This document shows, in pieces, positions 41,938 to 49,302 of a DNA stretch of 64,000 nt. The stretch is from Bradyrhizobium cytisi (GTDB taxonomy: Bacteria > Pseudomonadota > Alphaproteobacteria > Rhizobiales > Xanthobacteraceae). Made by a program: the position numbers and the translations under genes. Location: NCBI RefSeq assembly GCF_008123515.1, contig NZ_VSSR01000023.1, positions 112,501-176,500 on the forward strand, written 5' to 3'. The notes under the pieces were generated by a model. The model saw only the letters and a list, made by a program, of their open reading frames with translations, was not told the origin of the DNA and searched no databases. Each line of letters starts with the position of its first letter. Position 1 is the stretch's first letter.

Positions 41938-42652
41938 TGTTCTCGTCACCGGCGGCAGCCGCGGCATTGGCCTTGCGATCGGCACGCGCCTGGCCAGCAC
42001 CGGCTACAACGTGATCGCGGCCGCGCGGCGCGAGAGCGACGAGCTCAAGGCCGCGATCGCCGGGTCCGAAGGCCGGCTGCACTTCCGCGCCTGCGACCTT
42101 GCCGTGATCGATGCGATCCCCGCTTTCGCAAAGCTCGTGCGCGATGAATTCGGCCCGACCTACGGCCTCGTCAACAATGCCGGCCTCGGCACCGAGGGCC
42201 TGCTCGCCACCATGCACAATTCCGAGATCGAAGCGCTGGTGCAGCTCAACGTGCTGTCGCCGATCATCCTCACCAAATATGTCGCGCGCCAGATGATGGC
42301 GGATGGCGCCGGCCGCATCATCAACATCTCCTCGATCATCGCGACGACGGGCTATAACGGCCTCTCGGTCTACGGCGCAACCAAGGCCGCCGCCACCGGC
42401 TTCACCCGATCGCTCGCGCGCGAGGTCGGCAAGCTCGGCATCACCGTGAACGCGATCGCGCCGGGCTTCATCGACACCGAGCTCACGCACAATCTCTCCG
42501 ACGAAAGCCGCAAGCGCATCGCCGGCCGCAGCGCGCTGCGGCGATTGCCGGCGACGGATGACATCGCGCGCATGGTGGAATATCTGCTCGGCGAGGGCGG
42601 CCGCAACGTCACCGGCACCGTGTTCACGATCGACGCGGGCAACACGGCGTAA
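41930..42652 (+). CDS. FabG-like SDR (putative 3-oxoacyl-ACP reductase)
   Basis: 240 residues from the ATG at 41930 (MHNVLVTGGSRGIGLAIGTR). TGGSRGIG at 7-14, NNAGLGTEGLLATM, Ser in NISSIIATTGYNGLSVYGATK with Tyr and Lys in the usual spacing, and a GRNVTGTVFTIDAGN end. The FabG-like form suggests it reduces a beta-keto group on the carrier-bound acyl chain. It overlaps the ligase gene by 8 bp, so ACP, ligase and reductase form one translationally coupled unit. Confidence 0.88.
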   Translation: MHNVLVTGGSRGIGLAIGTRLASTGYNVIAAARRESDELKAAIAGSEGRLHFRACDLAVIDAIPAFAKLVRDEFGPTYGLVNNAGLGTEGLLATMHNSEIEALVQLNVLSPIILTKYVARQMMADGAGRIINISSIIATTGYNGLSVYGATKAAATGFTRSLAREVGKLGITVNAIAPGFIDTELTHNLSDESRKRIAGRSALRRLPATDDIARMVEYLLGEGGRNVTGTVFTIDAGNTA

Positions 42653-43155
42653 AGGAACTCCGTTGCCACAATTGAGTTGATCAGGCCCAATGACATTTCA
42701 CCGGATCTGGTCGTAAGATACGCCGCAATCGATTGGGTTACGTCAATCGATCTGCCCTAATCGAGAGGAGCAGTCCATGGTCGCGTCAAACATGACCGCT
42801 TCAAATCTAGGCCGGATCGAACAGTCCCGCGCGAAGCCGGAGGACGTTCACTGCCCCCCGATGACGCATCAGAATTCCGGCGACCACGGCCACGAAATGC
42901 ATCCGCAGCAATTTGTGCGGCTGGTTGGCTGTCACAACGCCCCCGCGGATGTATCGCGCAAGCATGCGGACGAGAAACTGCATTAGCTTGCGTCCCGGCA
43001 GATTGCCTGCGAACAGTGCTCGGGTGGCAGGCGCCGCATCTTGTTGTCATCCCCGTTTCAGCCAATGATGCGCCGTTGTTCGGGCGAGCCGGCAGGCGAA
43101 CCCGGATCGATCCCGCCCCGTATCTGTTCTCGTGCAAACCTGACCAGCTCCTGCG
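42653..43155. other. 503-bp intergenic region
   Basis: It lies between the SDR gene and the DUF3095 gene. Apart from the weak small frame at 42777, no gene or RNA is recognised. Confidence 0.4.
42777..42986 (+). CDS. possible small protein (69 codons)
   Basis: The ATG at 42777 has a good ribosome binding site (GAGAGGAG about ten bases upstream), which is the only positive sign. The peptide (MVASNMTASNLGRIEQSRAK) is hydrophilic, His-rich (for example NSGDHGHEMHPQQF) and matches no family. It may be spurious, since the window has many chance open frames. Confidence 0.3.
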   Translation: MVASNMTASNLGRIEQSRAKPEDVHCPPMTHQNSGDHGHEMHPQQFVRLVGCHNAPADVSRKHADEKLH

Positions 43156-44298
43156 ATGACAGCCGCATCCTTTTATGGCGCCATACCCGTCTTCCGCGGC
43201 TTCACCAGCCTGATGGAGCCCAAGCTCTATTCCCCGCTGCCGGAGGACTGGAGCGTCGGCGTCGCCGACATCGTCGATTCCACCAAGGCGATCGCGGCGC
43301 AGCGCTACAAGGCGGTCAACATGGCTGGCGCCGCCGTGATCGCTGCGGTGACGAATGCGCTGGAGGGACGCGAATTTCCTTTCGTGTTCGGCGGCGACGG
43401 CGCCAGTTTTGCGGTCGCGCCGGCCGATCTCGATGCTGCACGCGAAGCTTTGGCTGCAACGGCGACCTGGGTGCGGGAAGACCTCGATCTCAAAATGCGC
43501 GTCGCGCTCGTGCCGGTGAGCGCCATCCGCGCGACAGGTCTTGACGTGCGCGTGGCGCGCTTCGGTCCGTCGGCCAATCTGTCCTATGCGATGTTCTCCG
43601 GCGGAGGGCTCGCCTGGGCCGACGCCGCGATGAAGCGCGGCGAGTTCGCCGTCGCTGAGGCGCCCTCAGGCACGCAACCCGATCTCTCCGGCCTGTCCTG
43701 CCGCTTCGAGGTGATTCCGGCCTCGCGCGGGCTGATCCTGTCGGTGCTGGTGATGCCGGCAGGCGGCGCCGATCCGCAGGCCTTCCGCGAGGTGATCGAG
43801 GACATCATCCATCTCGTCGAGCGCAGTCCGGATTCCGGCCGTCCCGTGCCACCGCAGGGGCCGCCGCTGAAATGGCCGCCGCAGGGCCTGGACTACGAGG
43901 CGCGGGCGATCCGTGGCGGGTCGTTGCTCAAGCGCCGCGCCGGTCTGCTCGCCTATACGTTTTTCGTCTATGTCCTGATGCGCTTCGACATCAAGGCCGG
44001 CGGCTTCCTGCCGAAGGTCTACAAGCGCCAGGCCGTCGAGAATTCCGACTTCCGAAAATATGACGACGGTCTGCGTATGATCCTCGACTGCACGCCGGAG
44101 CTCGAGTGCGCCTTGAGCGATCGTCTTGCGACCGCTGCGCGCGATGGCGTCGTGCGCTACGGGCTTTATCAGCAGGATGCCGCGATGATGACCTGCTTCA
44201 CGCCCTCGGCGCTGCGCAGCGACCACGTGCACTTCATCGACGGCGCGCGCGGCGGCTACGCCTCTGCGGCGACGGCGCTCAAGGCGATGGTGGCCTGA
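43156..44298 (+). CDS. DUF3095 protein (class III cyclase-like fold)
   Basis: 380 residues. The opening has VADIVDSTKAIAAQRYKAVN, then VFGGDGASFAVAPADL. The ADIVDST and GGDG elements sit where class III adenylate cyclases hold their metal-binding aspartates (Asp38, perhaps Asp41, and Asp81), and the second resembles a GGDEF turn. The rest, including a central YFF-rich helix and a late HFIDGARGGYASAATALK, is specific to DUF3095. Enzymatic activity has not been shown for the family as far as I know. Repeat copy 4 follows. Confidence 0.8.
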   Translation: MTAASFYGAIPVFRGFTSLMEPKLYSPLPEDWSVGVADIVDSTKAIAAQRYKAVNMAGAAVIAAVTNALEGREFPFVFGGDGASFAVAPADLDAAREALAATATWVREDLDLKMRVALVPVSAIRATGLDVRVARFGPSANLSYAMFSGGGLAWADAAMKRGEFAVAEAPSGTQPDLSGLSCRFEVIPASRGLILSVLVMPAGGADPQAFREVIEDIIHLVERSPDSGRPVPPQGPPLKWPPQGLDYEARAIRGGSLLKRRAGLLAYTFFVYVLMRFDIKAGGFLPKVYKRQAVENSDFRKYDDGLRMILDCTPELECALSDRLATAARDGVVRYGLYQQDAAMMTCFTPSALRSDHVHFIDGARGGYASAATALKAMVA

Positions 44299-44309
44299 AA
44301 TCACTCTCT

Positions 44310-44421
44310 TGCCCCGGACGCAGCGCAGCACGTAGTGATGCGATGCAGAGCCGGGGCCCATCTTGGTGTGGGTCCCGGCTCTGCGAGGCAGCGCTTCGCG
44401 CTGCATCGCGTCCGGGACACG
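44310..44421. repeat. dispersed palindromic intergenic repeat, copy 4
   Basis: It starts TGCCCCGGACGCAGCGCAGC and ends CGCGTCCGGGACACG, so it is the same element in inverted orientation relative to copies 1-3 (its reverse complement begins GTGTCCCGGACGCG). It lies between the convergent DUF3095 and DUF2147 genes. Confidence 0.8.
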
Positions 44422-44431
44422 AGGGAGCGGA

Positions 44432-44872
44432 TCAGCGTCCCGCCCGCGTCCAGGTCTCGCCGCCGCAGAGCGCGCCGACGCAGCCTTCGACGCGCAGCGT
44501 CGCTGTGCCCGACACCGAGACGCTGCTCGCATAGGTGCTGCCGTCATCGGCATTGTAGATCTGGCCCGACCATTTGTTCGGCCCTGCGGGCTGCATGCCG
44601 GAGAACAGCGGCAGGCCGATCATCGGGCGCCTGGCGAGCGCGGGATTGGGATTCTTGCTGTCGGTTGCGGGCTGCCCGGTCGCAGTGTCGGTGGGCTCGC
44701 GCAGCCAGACGATGACACCGCAGATGCCGCCGCCGCATTTGCTGATCTTCACGCGGGCATCGCCAGCCTGGGTGAGCCAGGTCCCGCTCGCGTCAGCACT
44801 TTGCGTATGCGCGGCCGTCGCGCCGGACAGCGCAGCCAGGAGGACGGAGAGGATGGCGAATCTGCGGGACAT
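44432..44872 (-). CDS. DUF2147 exported protein
   Basis: 146 residues from the ATG at 44872 (MSRRFAILSVLLAALSGATA). A signal peptide is clear. The mature part has DASGTWLTQAGDARVKISKC, CGVIVWLREP and NKWSGQIYNADDGSTYASSV, the pattern of DUF2147 lipocalin-like proteins, with paired cysteines (GGGICG, VGALCGG). Probably periplasmic. Family function unknown. Convergent with the DUF3095 gene across a repeat. Confidence 0.82.
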   Translation of the reverse strand: MSRRFAILSVLLAALSGATAAHTQSADASGTWLTQAGDARVKISKCGGGICGVIVWLREPTDTATGQPATDSKNPNPALARRPMIGLPLFSGMQPAGPNKWSGQIYNADDGSTYASSVSVSGTATLRVEGCVGALCGGETWTRAGR

Positions 44873-44971
44873 TGAGGGGCCTCGGAATGGAGGCGTCTCC
44901 ATAGCAGCAAATCAGAATCGTGCAACGCCTGATGGAATCACATTGCTGGCTCATTTGCCCCAGCGAATGTT

Positions 44972-45499
44972 TCACCACGGCAGGCCGCAGAGGTCGATGG
45001 TGCCGAGCGTCGGCGCACGGACGATGTCGAACACGTAGGGCGCCATATGCGTGAAGTGGACGCGGCCCTCCGGTTGCTCGCAATAGATGTCGCCGGTGAA
45101 GGCGCGCCATTTGCGGGCCTCGTAGAACGCGACATTATGCGGTTCGCAGAACAGGATCGCGAAGCGAACCGCCTCGTTGGCGCGCATGGTGTGCACCGCC
45201 GCGTCGATCGCCATGGTCGCATAGCCGCGGTTGCGGCGATCCTCGCGCGTGCAGACGCCGCCGATGCCGCCGACGTGCGCTTTCTGTCCATTCCAGCTGA
45301 TGGTGCGGAAATAGATGCCGACGTGGCAGACCAAGCCATCCTCGGGCGTCTCGATCAGCACGCGCAGATCGGCATGGGCCCATTTGACGTGGCTCCAGGA
45401 CGGCTGCTCGGCGGCGTCGCGTCCCCAGACTGCGCTGAGCAGCGGTTGCGCGATCGGCCACGCGGCGTCGCCGTTCAAAATGTCGATCTCGATGCTCAT
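44972..45499 (-). CDS. GNAT-family N-acetyltransferase
   Basis: 175 residues. The acetyl-CoA pocket is seen as GGIGGVCTREDRRNRGYATM (motif A, RxxGxA-type pyrophosphate loop) followed by ILFCEPHNVAFYEARKW (motif B). The start is the ATG at 45499 (MSIEIDILNGDAAWPIAQPL). The substrate amine is unknown. It resembles rhizobial GNATs of the NodA-like size but lacks nod context. Divergent from sodB. Confidence 0.85.
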   Translation of the reverse strand: MSIEIDILNGDAAWPIAQPLLSAVWGRDAAEQPSWSHVKWAHADLRVLIETPEDGLVCHVGIYFRTISWNGQKAHVGGIGGVCTREDRRNRGYATMAIDAAVHTMRANEAVRFAILFCEPHNVAFYEARKWRAFTGDIYCEQPEGRVHFTHMAPYVFDIVRAPTLGTIDLCGLPW

Positions 45500-45646
45500 G
45501 GCTTTCGCAGCTCTGCTCCGTGACGCATTCGTTCTGCCATAAGCACTTCAAAGGCAATGATATTTTTCGAGGACATGAAAGTTGTGCAATCGGGCCATGC
45601 CGTCGCAATCGCGCCTTTTCGCAAATTGACGGTATTTAACGGCGCA

Positions 45647-45672
45647 GGAACCTTCTATAAGGGGTGACCGTT
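45647..45672 (+). promoter_or_regulatory. consensus sigma-EcfG promoter upstream of sodB
   Basis: GGAAC (45647-45651), a 17-bp spacer and CGTT (45669-45672) match the published EcfG consensus exactly. The predicted transcription start is about 45680, giving a ~30-nt leader before the sodB ATG at 45710. This puts sodB under the general stress response whose regulators are encoded at 18.5-20.4 kb. Confidence 0.75.
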
Positions 45673-45709
45673 AGAGAACACGTTCCCCACCAGTTGCGGA
45701 CAAGAACCC

Positions 45710-46306
45710 ATGACATTCACGCTGCCCCCCCTCCCTTACGCCTATGACGCCCTCGGCCAGTTCATGTCGAAGGAGACGCTGGAATTCCACCACGACAAGC
45801 ATCATCAGGCCTACGTCACCAACGGCAACAACGCGCTCAAGGGCACCGAATGGGAAGGCAAGTCCCTTGAAGAAATCGTCAAGGGCTCGTTCGGCAAGAA
45901 CCCCGCGGTGTTCAACAACGCCGGCCAGCACTACAACCATATCCACTTCTGGAGCTGGATGAAGCCCAATGGCGGCGGCACCAAGCTGCCGGGCAAGCTC
46001 GAGAAGAAGATCAACGAGGACCTCGGCGGCTTCGAGAAGTTCAAGACGGACTTCCAGGCGGCCGGCGTCGGCCAGTTCGGCTCCGGCTGGGCCTGGCTCC
46101 AGGTCAAGAACGGCAAGCTCGAGATCGCCAAGACCCCGAACGGCGAGAATCCGCTGGTGCACGGCGCGACCCCGATCCTCGGCGTCGACGTCTGGGAGCA
46201 CTCCTACTACATCGATTATCGCAACCGCCGTCCCGACTATCTCAAGGCATTTGTCGAGAACCTCGTGAACTGGGAATACGTCGAGTCCCTGTTCGACAAG
46301 GCCTGA
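45710..46306 (+). CDS. sodB: superoxide dismutase [Fe/Mn]
   Basis: 198 residues. Metal ligands His27 (EFHHDKHHQAY), His74 (AGQHYNHIHFW), Asp160 and His164 (DVWEHSYYIDY) are all present. It lacks a signal peptide, so it is cytosolic, and disproportionates superoxide. Whether iron or manganese is used cannot be told safely from this sequence. The start at 45710 is fixed by the conserved TLPPLPYAYDAL opening. A sigma-EcfG promoter lies directly upstream and a terminator at 46404 follows. Confidence 0.96.
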   Translation: MTFTLPPLPYAYDALGQFMSKETLEFHHDKHHQAYVTNGNNALKGTEWEGKSLEEIVKGSFGKNPAVFNNAGQHYNHIHFWSWMKPNGGGTKLPGKLEKKINEDLGGFEKFKTDFQAAGVGQFGSGWAWLQVKNGKLEIAKTPNGENPLVHGATPILGVDVWEHSYYIDYRNRRPDYLKAFVENLVNWEYVESLFDKA

Positions 46307-46318
46307 GGCTTTACTCCG

Positions 46319-46394
46319 CCATTCCAGGATGCTGCGTTAGCACCAGACTTGGAATCTCGAGATTCCGGGTTCGGCTTCGCCGCCCCGGAATGAC
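46319..46394. repeat. CATTCCGG-type intergenic repeat, copy 1
   Basis: Contains GGAATCTCGAGATTCCGGG and CCCCGGAATGAC, the same sort of element as at 52560-52648. Folds by CCATTCC / GGAATGA pairing. Typical rhizobial intergenic repeat with no coding content. Confidence 0.5.
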
Positions 46395-46403
46395 GGAAAC
46401 AAC

Positions 46404-46433
46404 AGAGGCGGTCGCTCACGCGGCCGCCTCTTT
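46404..46433 (+). terminator. Rho-independent terminator after sodB
   Basis: AGAGGCGGTCGC (46404-46415) pairs with GCGGCCGCCTCT (46420-46431) with one G-T pair and a 4-nt loop, followed by TTT. It is 98 bp after the sodB stop and upstream of the zinc operon. Confidence 0.7.
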
Positions 46434-46474
46434 GCTGTGTGGAATCGCCCTGCGTGACGGCCGTGGACAAGCGT

Positions 46475-46493
46475 AATGTTATAATATAACGTT
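46475..46493. promoter_or_regulatory. Zur-type operator (zinc box)
   Basis: AATGTTATAATATAACGTT is a near-perfect dyad with core GTTATA-A-TATAAC. This core is the known alphaproteobacterial Zur box. It lies 7 bp before the first gene of the zinc uptake operon and should repress it when zinc is sufficient. Confidence 0.8.
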
Positions 46494-46499
46494 CTTGGC

Positions 46500-46748
46500 A
46501 TGGTTCCCGCCGCGTCCCACGCCCATCATCCCGCCCATGCTCATGGCCACTCCCATGGCCATTCTCATGACCACGGGCAATCGCACGGACACGACCACAC
46601 CCATGCCCATGTCCACGACGCGGCCTCTCCGCACCCAGCCCAGGACGCGCCCTGGTCGATCCTGCGCATGACCGTGGCCGGCCGCCTCGCAGCCGCCGTC
46701 GCCGTCTGCGCCGTGCTCTGGGGTGTGGTCTGGCTCGCGATGAGGTGA
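46500..46748 (+). CDS. His-rich small membrane protein of the zinc operon
   Basis: 82 residues. The first ~45 residues are extraordinarily His-rich (SHAHHPAHAHGHSHGHSHDH and on to HVHDAASPHP), then one predicted membrane helix (about 56-80, TVAGRLAAAVAVCAVLWGVV). It could bind zinc at the membrane surface and pass it to or from the ABC transporter. It lies directly under the Zur box and its stop overlaps the leader of znuC. No annotated family recognised. The start ATG at 46500 is only 7 bp from the operator. Confidence 0.7.
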   Translation: MVPAASHAHHPAHAHGHSHGHSHDHGQSHGHDHTHAHVHDAASPHPAQDAPWSILRMTVAGRLAAAVAVCAVLWGVVWLAMR

Positions 46749-46750
46749 CC

Positions 46751-47506
46751 ATGGCAGCGCTTCACTTTCACAACGTCACGCTCGGCTATGACCGCCATCC
46801 GGCCGTGCACCATCTCAACGGCGAGGTCGCCTCCGGCGCGCTGGTCGCCGTGATCGGCCCGAACGGCGCCGGCAAATCGACGCTGCTGCGCGGCATCGTC
46901 GGCATCCTCAAGCCACTCGACGGCAGTATCCATCTCGGCGGGCTCGATGCCAGGGACATCGCCTATCTGCCGCAGAGCGCCGAGATCGACCGCACCTTCC
47001 CGATTTCGGTGTTCGATTTCGTCGCGACCGGGCTGTGGCGCGCCACCGGCTTGTTCGGCGGCATTGGTAAGCCGGCGCGTGAAAAGATCCTAGATACGAT
47101 CGCTTCCGTTGGCCTCAACGGTTTTGAGAACCGTCCGATCGGCACGCTCTCGGGCGGCCAGATGCAGCGCGTGCTGTTCGCGCGCGTGCTCCTCCAGGAT
47201 GCACGCCTGATCGTGCTCGACGAGCCTTTCAACGCCATCGACAGCAAGACCACGGCCGACCTGCTCGCGCTCGTGAAGCACTGGCACGGCGAAGGCCGCA
47301 CCGTGCTGGCCGCGCTGCATGACATGGAGATGGTGCGCACCCATTTCCGTGACACGCTGGTGCTGGCCCGCGGCCCGGTGGCGTGGGGCCCGACAGCGGA
47401 GGTGCTCACGCCCGAAAACCTGCTGGTCGCGATGCGGATGTGCGAAGCCTTCGACGACAGTGCGGCGGCCTGCGCGGCCGACGATGCTCGCTCGCGGGCG
47501 GCGTGA
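46751..47506 (+). CDS. znuC: zinc ABC transporter ATPase (ZnuC-like)
   Basis: 251 residues from the ATG at 46751, with GAGGTGA upstream; a GTG at 46745 is also in frame. Walker A GPNGAGKST (36-44), signature LSGGQMQRVLF, Walker B LIVLDEPF and a switch histidine in ALHDMEM. It powers uptake through the following permease. Operon position behind a Zur box and before a ZnuA-like receptor supports zinc as substrate; manganese transporters of the same family look similar. Confidence 0.9.
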   Translation: MAALHFHNVTLGYDRHPAVHHLNGEVASGALVAVIGPNGAGKSTLLRGIVGILKPLDGSIHLGGLDARDIAYLPQSAEIDRTFPISVFDFVATGLWRATGLFGGIGKPAREKILDTIASVGLNGFENRPIGTLSGGQMQRVLFARVLLQDARLIVLDEPFNAIDSKTTADLLALVKHWHGEGRTVLAALHDMEMVRTHFRDTLVLARGPVAWGPTAEVLTPENLLVAMRMCEAFDDSAAACAADDARSRAA

Positions 47507-47512
47507 TCCCAG

Positions 47513-48382
47513 ATGGTCTATGACGCGCTGATCGGTCCGTTCACCGAATTCGAGTTCATGCGGCGAGCGCTTGCCGCGGTGATCGCGCTGTCGCTGGCGG
47601 GCGCGCCGATCGGCGTGTTCCTGATGCTGCGGCGGATGAGCCTCGTCGGCGACGCCATGGCGCACGCAATCCTGCCGGGCGCCGCCGTCGGCTTCCTGCT
47701 CTCCGGCCTCAACCTTTTCGCGATGACCGCTGGTGGCCTGATCGCCGGCTTTGCCGTGGCAATCCTCGCCGGCGTGGTCGCGCGCTCGACCGGATTGAAG
47801 GAGGATGCCTCGCTTGCAACCTTCTATCTGGCCTCGCTGGCGCTCGGCGTCACCATCGTGTCGATCAAGGGCACCAATATCGACCTGCTGCACGTGCTGT
47901 TCGGCAACATCCTCGCGATGGACGATCAGACGCTGCTGGTGGTCGCCTTCAACGCCACGGTCACGCTGCTGGTGCTGGCGGTGATCTACCGCCCCCTGGT
48001 GATCGAGAGCGTCGATCCACTGTTCCTGCGCACCGTCAGCCGCGCCGGCGGCCCCGCGCATCTCGCCTTCCTCGCGCTCGTCGTCATCAACCTCGTCAAC
48101 GGCTTTCAGGCGCTCGGCACCTTGCTGGCGGTGGGCCTGATGATCCTGCCGGCGGGCATCGCGCGGTTCTGGTCGCGCGATCTCACGGTGATGATCTGCA
48201 TCGCGGTCGTCGCTGCCGCCGTCTCGGGCTATGCCGGGCTCGTGCTGTCGTTCCAGACCCGCGTGCCGTCGGGCCCTGCAATCATTCTGGTGGCGACGGT
48301 GTTCTACATCGTCTCCGTGCTGTTCGGCCGCGTCGGCGGCATCGTCCGGCAGCTGTTTCCCGGCCGGCATCTGGAAGCATGA
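47513..48382 (+). CDS. znuB: zinc ABC transporter permease (ZnuB-like)
   Basis: 289 residues with eight to nine predicted helices (ABC-3 family). The conserved stretch MLRRMSLVGDAMAHAILPGA and the later GTLLAVGLMILPAGIARFWS match ZnuB/AztB permeases. Starts 6 bp after znuC and overlaps znuA by 4 bp. Its partner receptor follows directly. Confidence 0.9.
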   Translation: MVYDALIGPFTEFEFMRRALAAVIALSLAGAPIGVFLMLRRMSLVGDAMAHAILPGAAVGFLLSGLNLFAMTAGGLIAGFAVAILAGVVARSTGLKEDASLATFYLASLALGVTIVSIKGTNIDLLHVLFGNILAMDDQTLLVVAFNATVTLLVLAVIYRPLVIESVDPLFLRTVSRAGGPAHLAFLALVVINLVNGFQALGTLLAVGLMILPAGIARFWSRDLTVMICIAVVAAAVSGYAGLVLSFQTRVPSGPAIILVATVFYIVSVLFGRVGGIVRQLFPGRHLEA

Positions 48383-49248
48383 CGATGCGGCGCCTCCTGC
48401 TTTGCGTGCTTCTGCTGATCGCCTCGCCGTCACACGCCGCGGAGCGGCTCAACGTCGTCGCCAGTTTCTCGATCCTCGGGGATTTCGTCCGCGCCATCGG
48501 CGGTGACCGCATCAACATCACGACGCTGGTCGGCCCCGACAGCGACGTCCATGTCTACACGCCGGCCCCATCCGATGCGAAGCGGATCGCGGACGCAAAA
48601 CTCGTCATCGTCAACGGGCTCGGCCTCGAGGGATGGCTGCCGCGCCTCGTGCAGTCCTCCGGCGCCAAGGCACAGGTGGTGACCGCGAGCGCCGGCATCG
48701 CGCCTTTGAAGCTCGGCTCGGCCGCCGATCCGCACGCCTGGCAGTCAGTCCCCAATGCCAAAGTCTACGTGGCCGACATCACCAACGCGCTGGCCGCCGC
48801 CGACCCGGATGATGCCGATCTCTTCCGGACCCAGGCAAAAGCCTATCTTGAAAAGCTTGACGCTCTCGACCGCGAGATCCGCGAGGCCGTCGCCAAAATC
48901 CCGCCGGATCGGCGCAAGGTGATCTCGACCCACGACGCCTTCGGCTACTTCGCCGCCGAATACGGCGTCCAGTTCATAGCGCCCTTAGGGGTCTCCACCG
49001 AAACCGAGCCCAGCGCTCGGGATATCGCGGCCATCATCGGCCAGATCAAGGCCCAGAAAATCCCGGCGGTGTTCCTGGAAAATATCAGCGACGACCGGCT
49101 GATCCGGCGGATTGCGGCCGAGACCGGCGCAAAGGTCGGCGGGACCCTGATTTCGGACGGTTTGACCGGCGAAAAGGGGCCTGCACCCACTTACATTGAC
49201 ATGGTCAGGCACAATATAAAGGCGCTGACCAGCGCGCTTGACCACTAG
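48379..49248 (+). CDS. znuA: zinc-binding periplasmic protein (ZnuA/AztC-like)
   Basis: 289 residues. A signal peptide ends SHA-AE near residue 20. The metal ligands His58 (DSDVHVYTP), His119 (ADPHAWQ), His185 (STHDAFGYF) and the late aspartate in LISDGLTGE are present. It lacks the long His-rich loop of classic ZnuA, so it is closer to AztC-type receptors; the His-rich small protein of the operon may fill that role. ATG at 48379 overlaps znuB. Confidence 0.9.
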   Translation: MTMRRLLLCVLLLIASPSHAAERLNVVASFSILGDFVRAIGGDRINITTLVGPDSDVHVYTPAPSDAKRIADAKLVIVNGLGLEGWLPRLVQSSGAKAQVVTASAGIAPLKLGSAADPHAWQSVPNAKVYVADITNALAAADPDDADLFRTQAKAYLEKLDALDREIREAVAKIPPDRRKVISTHDAFGYFAAEYGVQFIAPLGVSTETEPSARDIAAIIGQIKAQKIPAVFLENISDDRLIRRIAAETGAKVGGTLISDGLTGEKGPAPTYIDMVRHNIKALTSALDH

Positions 49249-49302
49249 GGCAGGGGGCCACCCCGCCTCGCGTCGCGCGGAAAGCCCGAAGTCGGAGTTG
49301 TT

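Noticed and set aside
44972..45499. Resemblance of the GNAT protein to the nodulation acyltransferase NodA
   Set aside because: Similarity does not go beyond size and general GNAT layout; no nod box or other nod genes are in the window.
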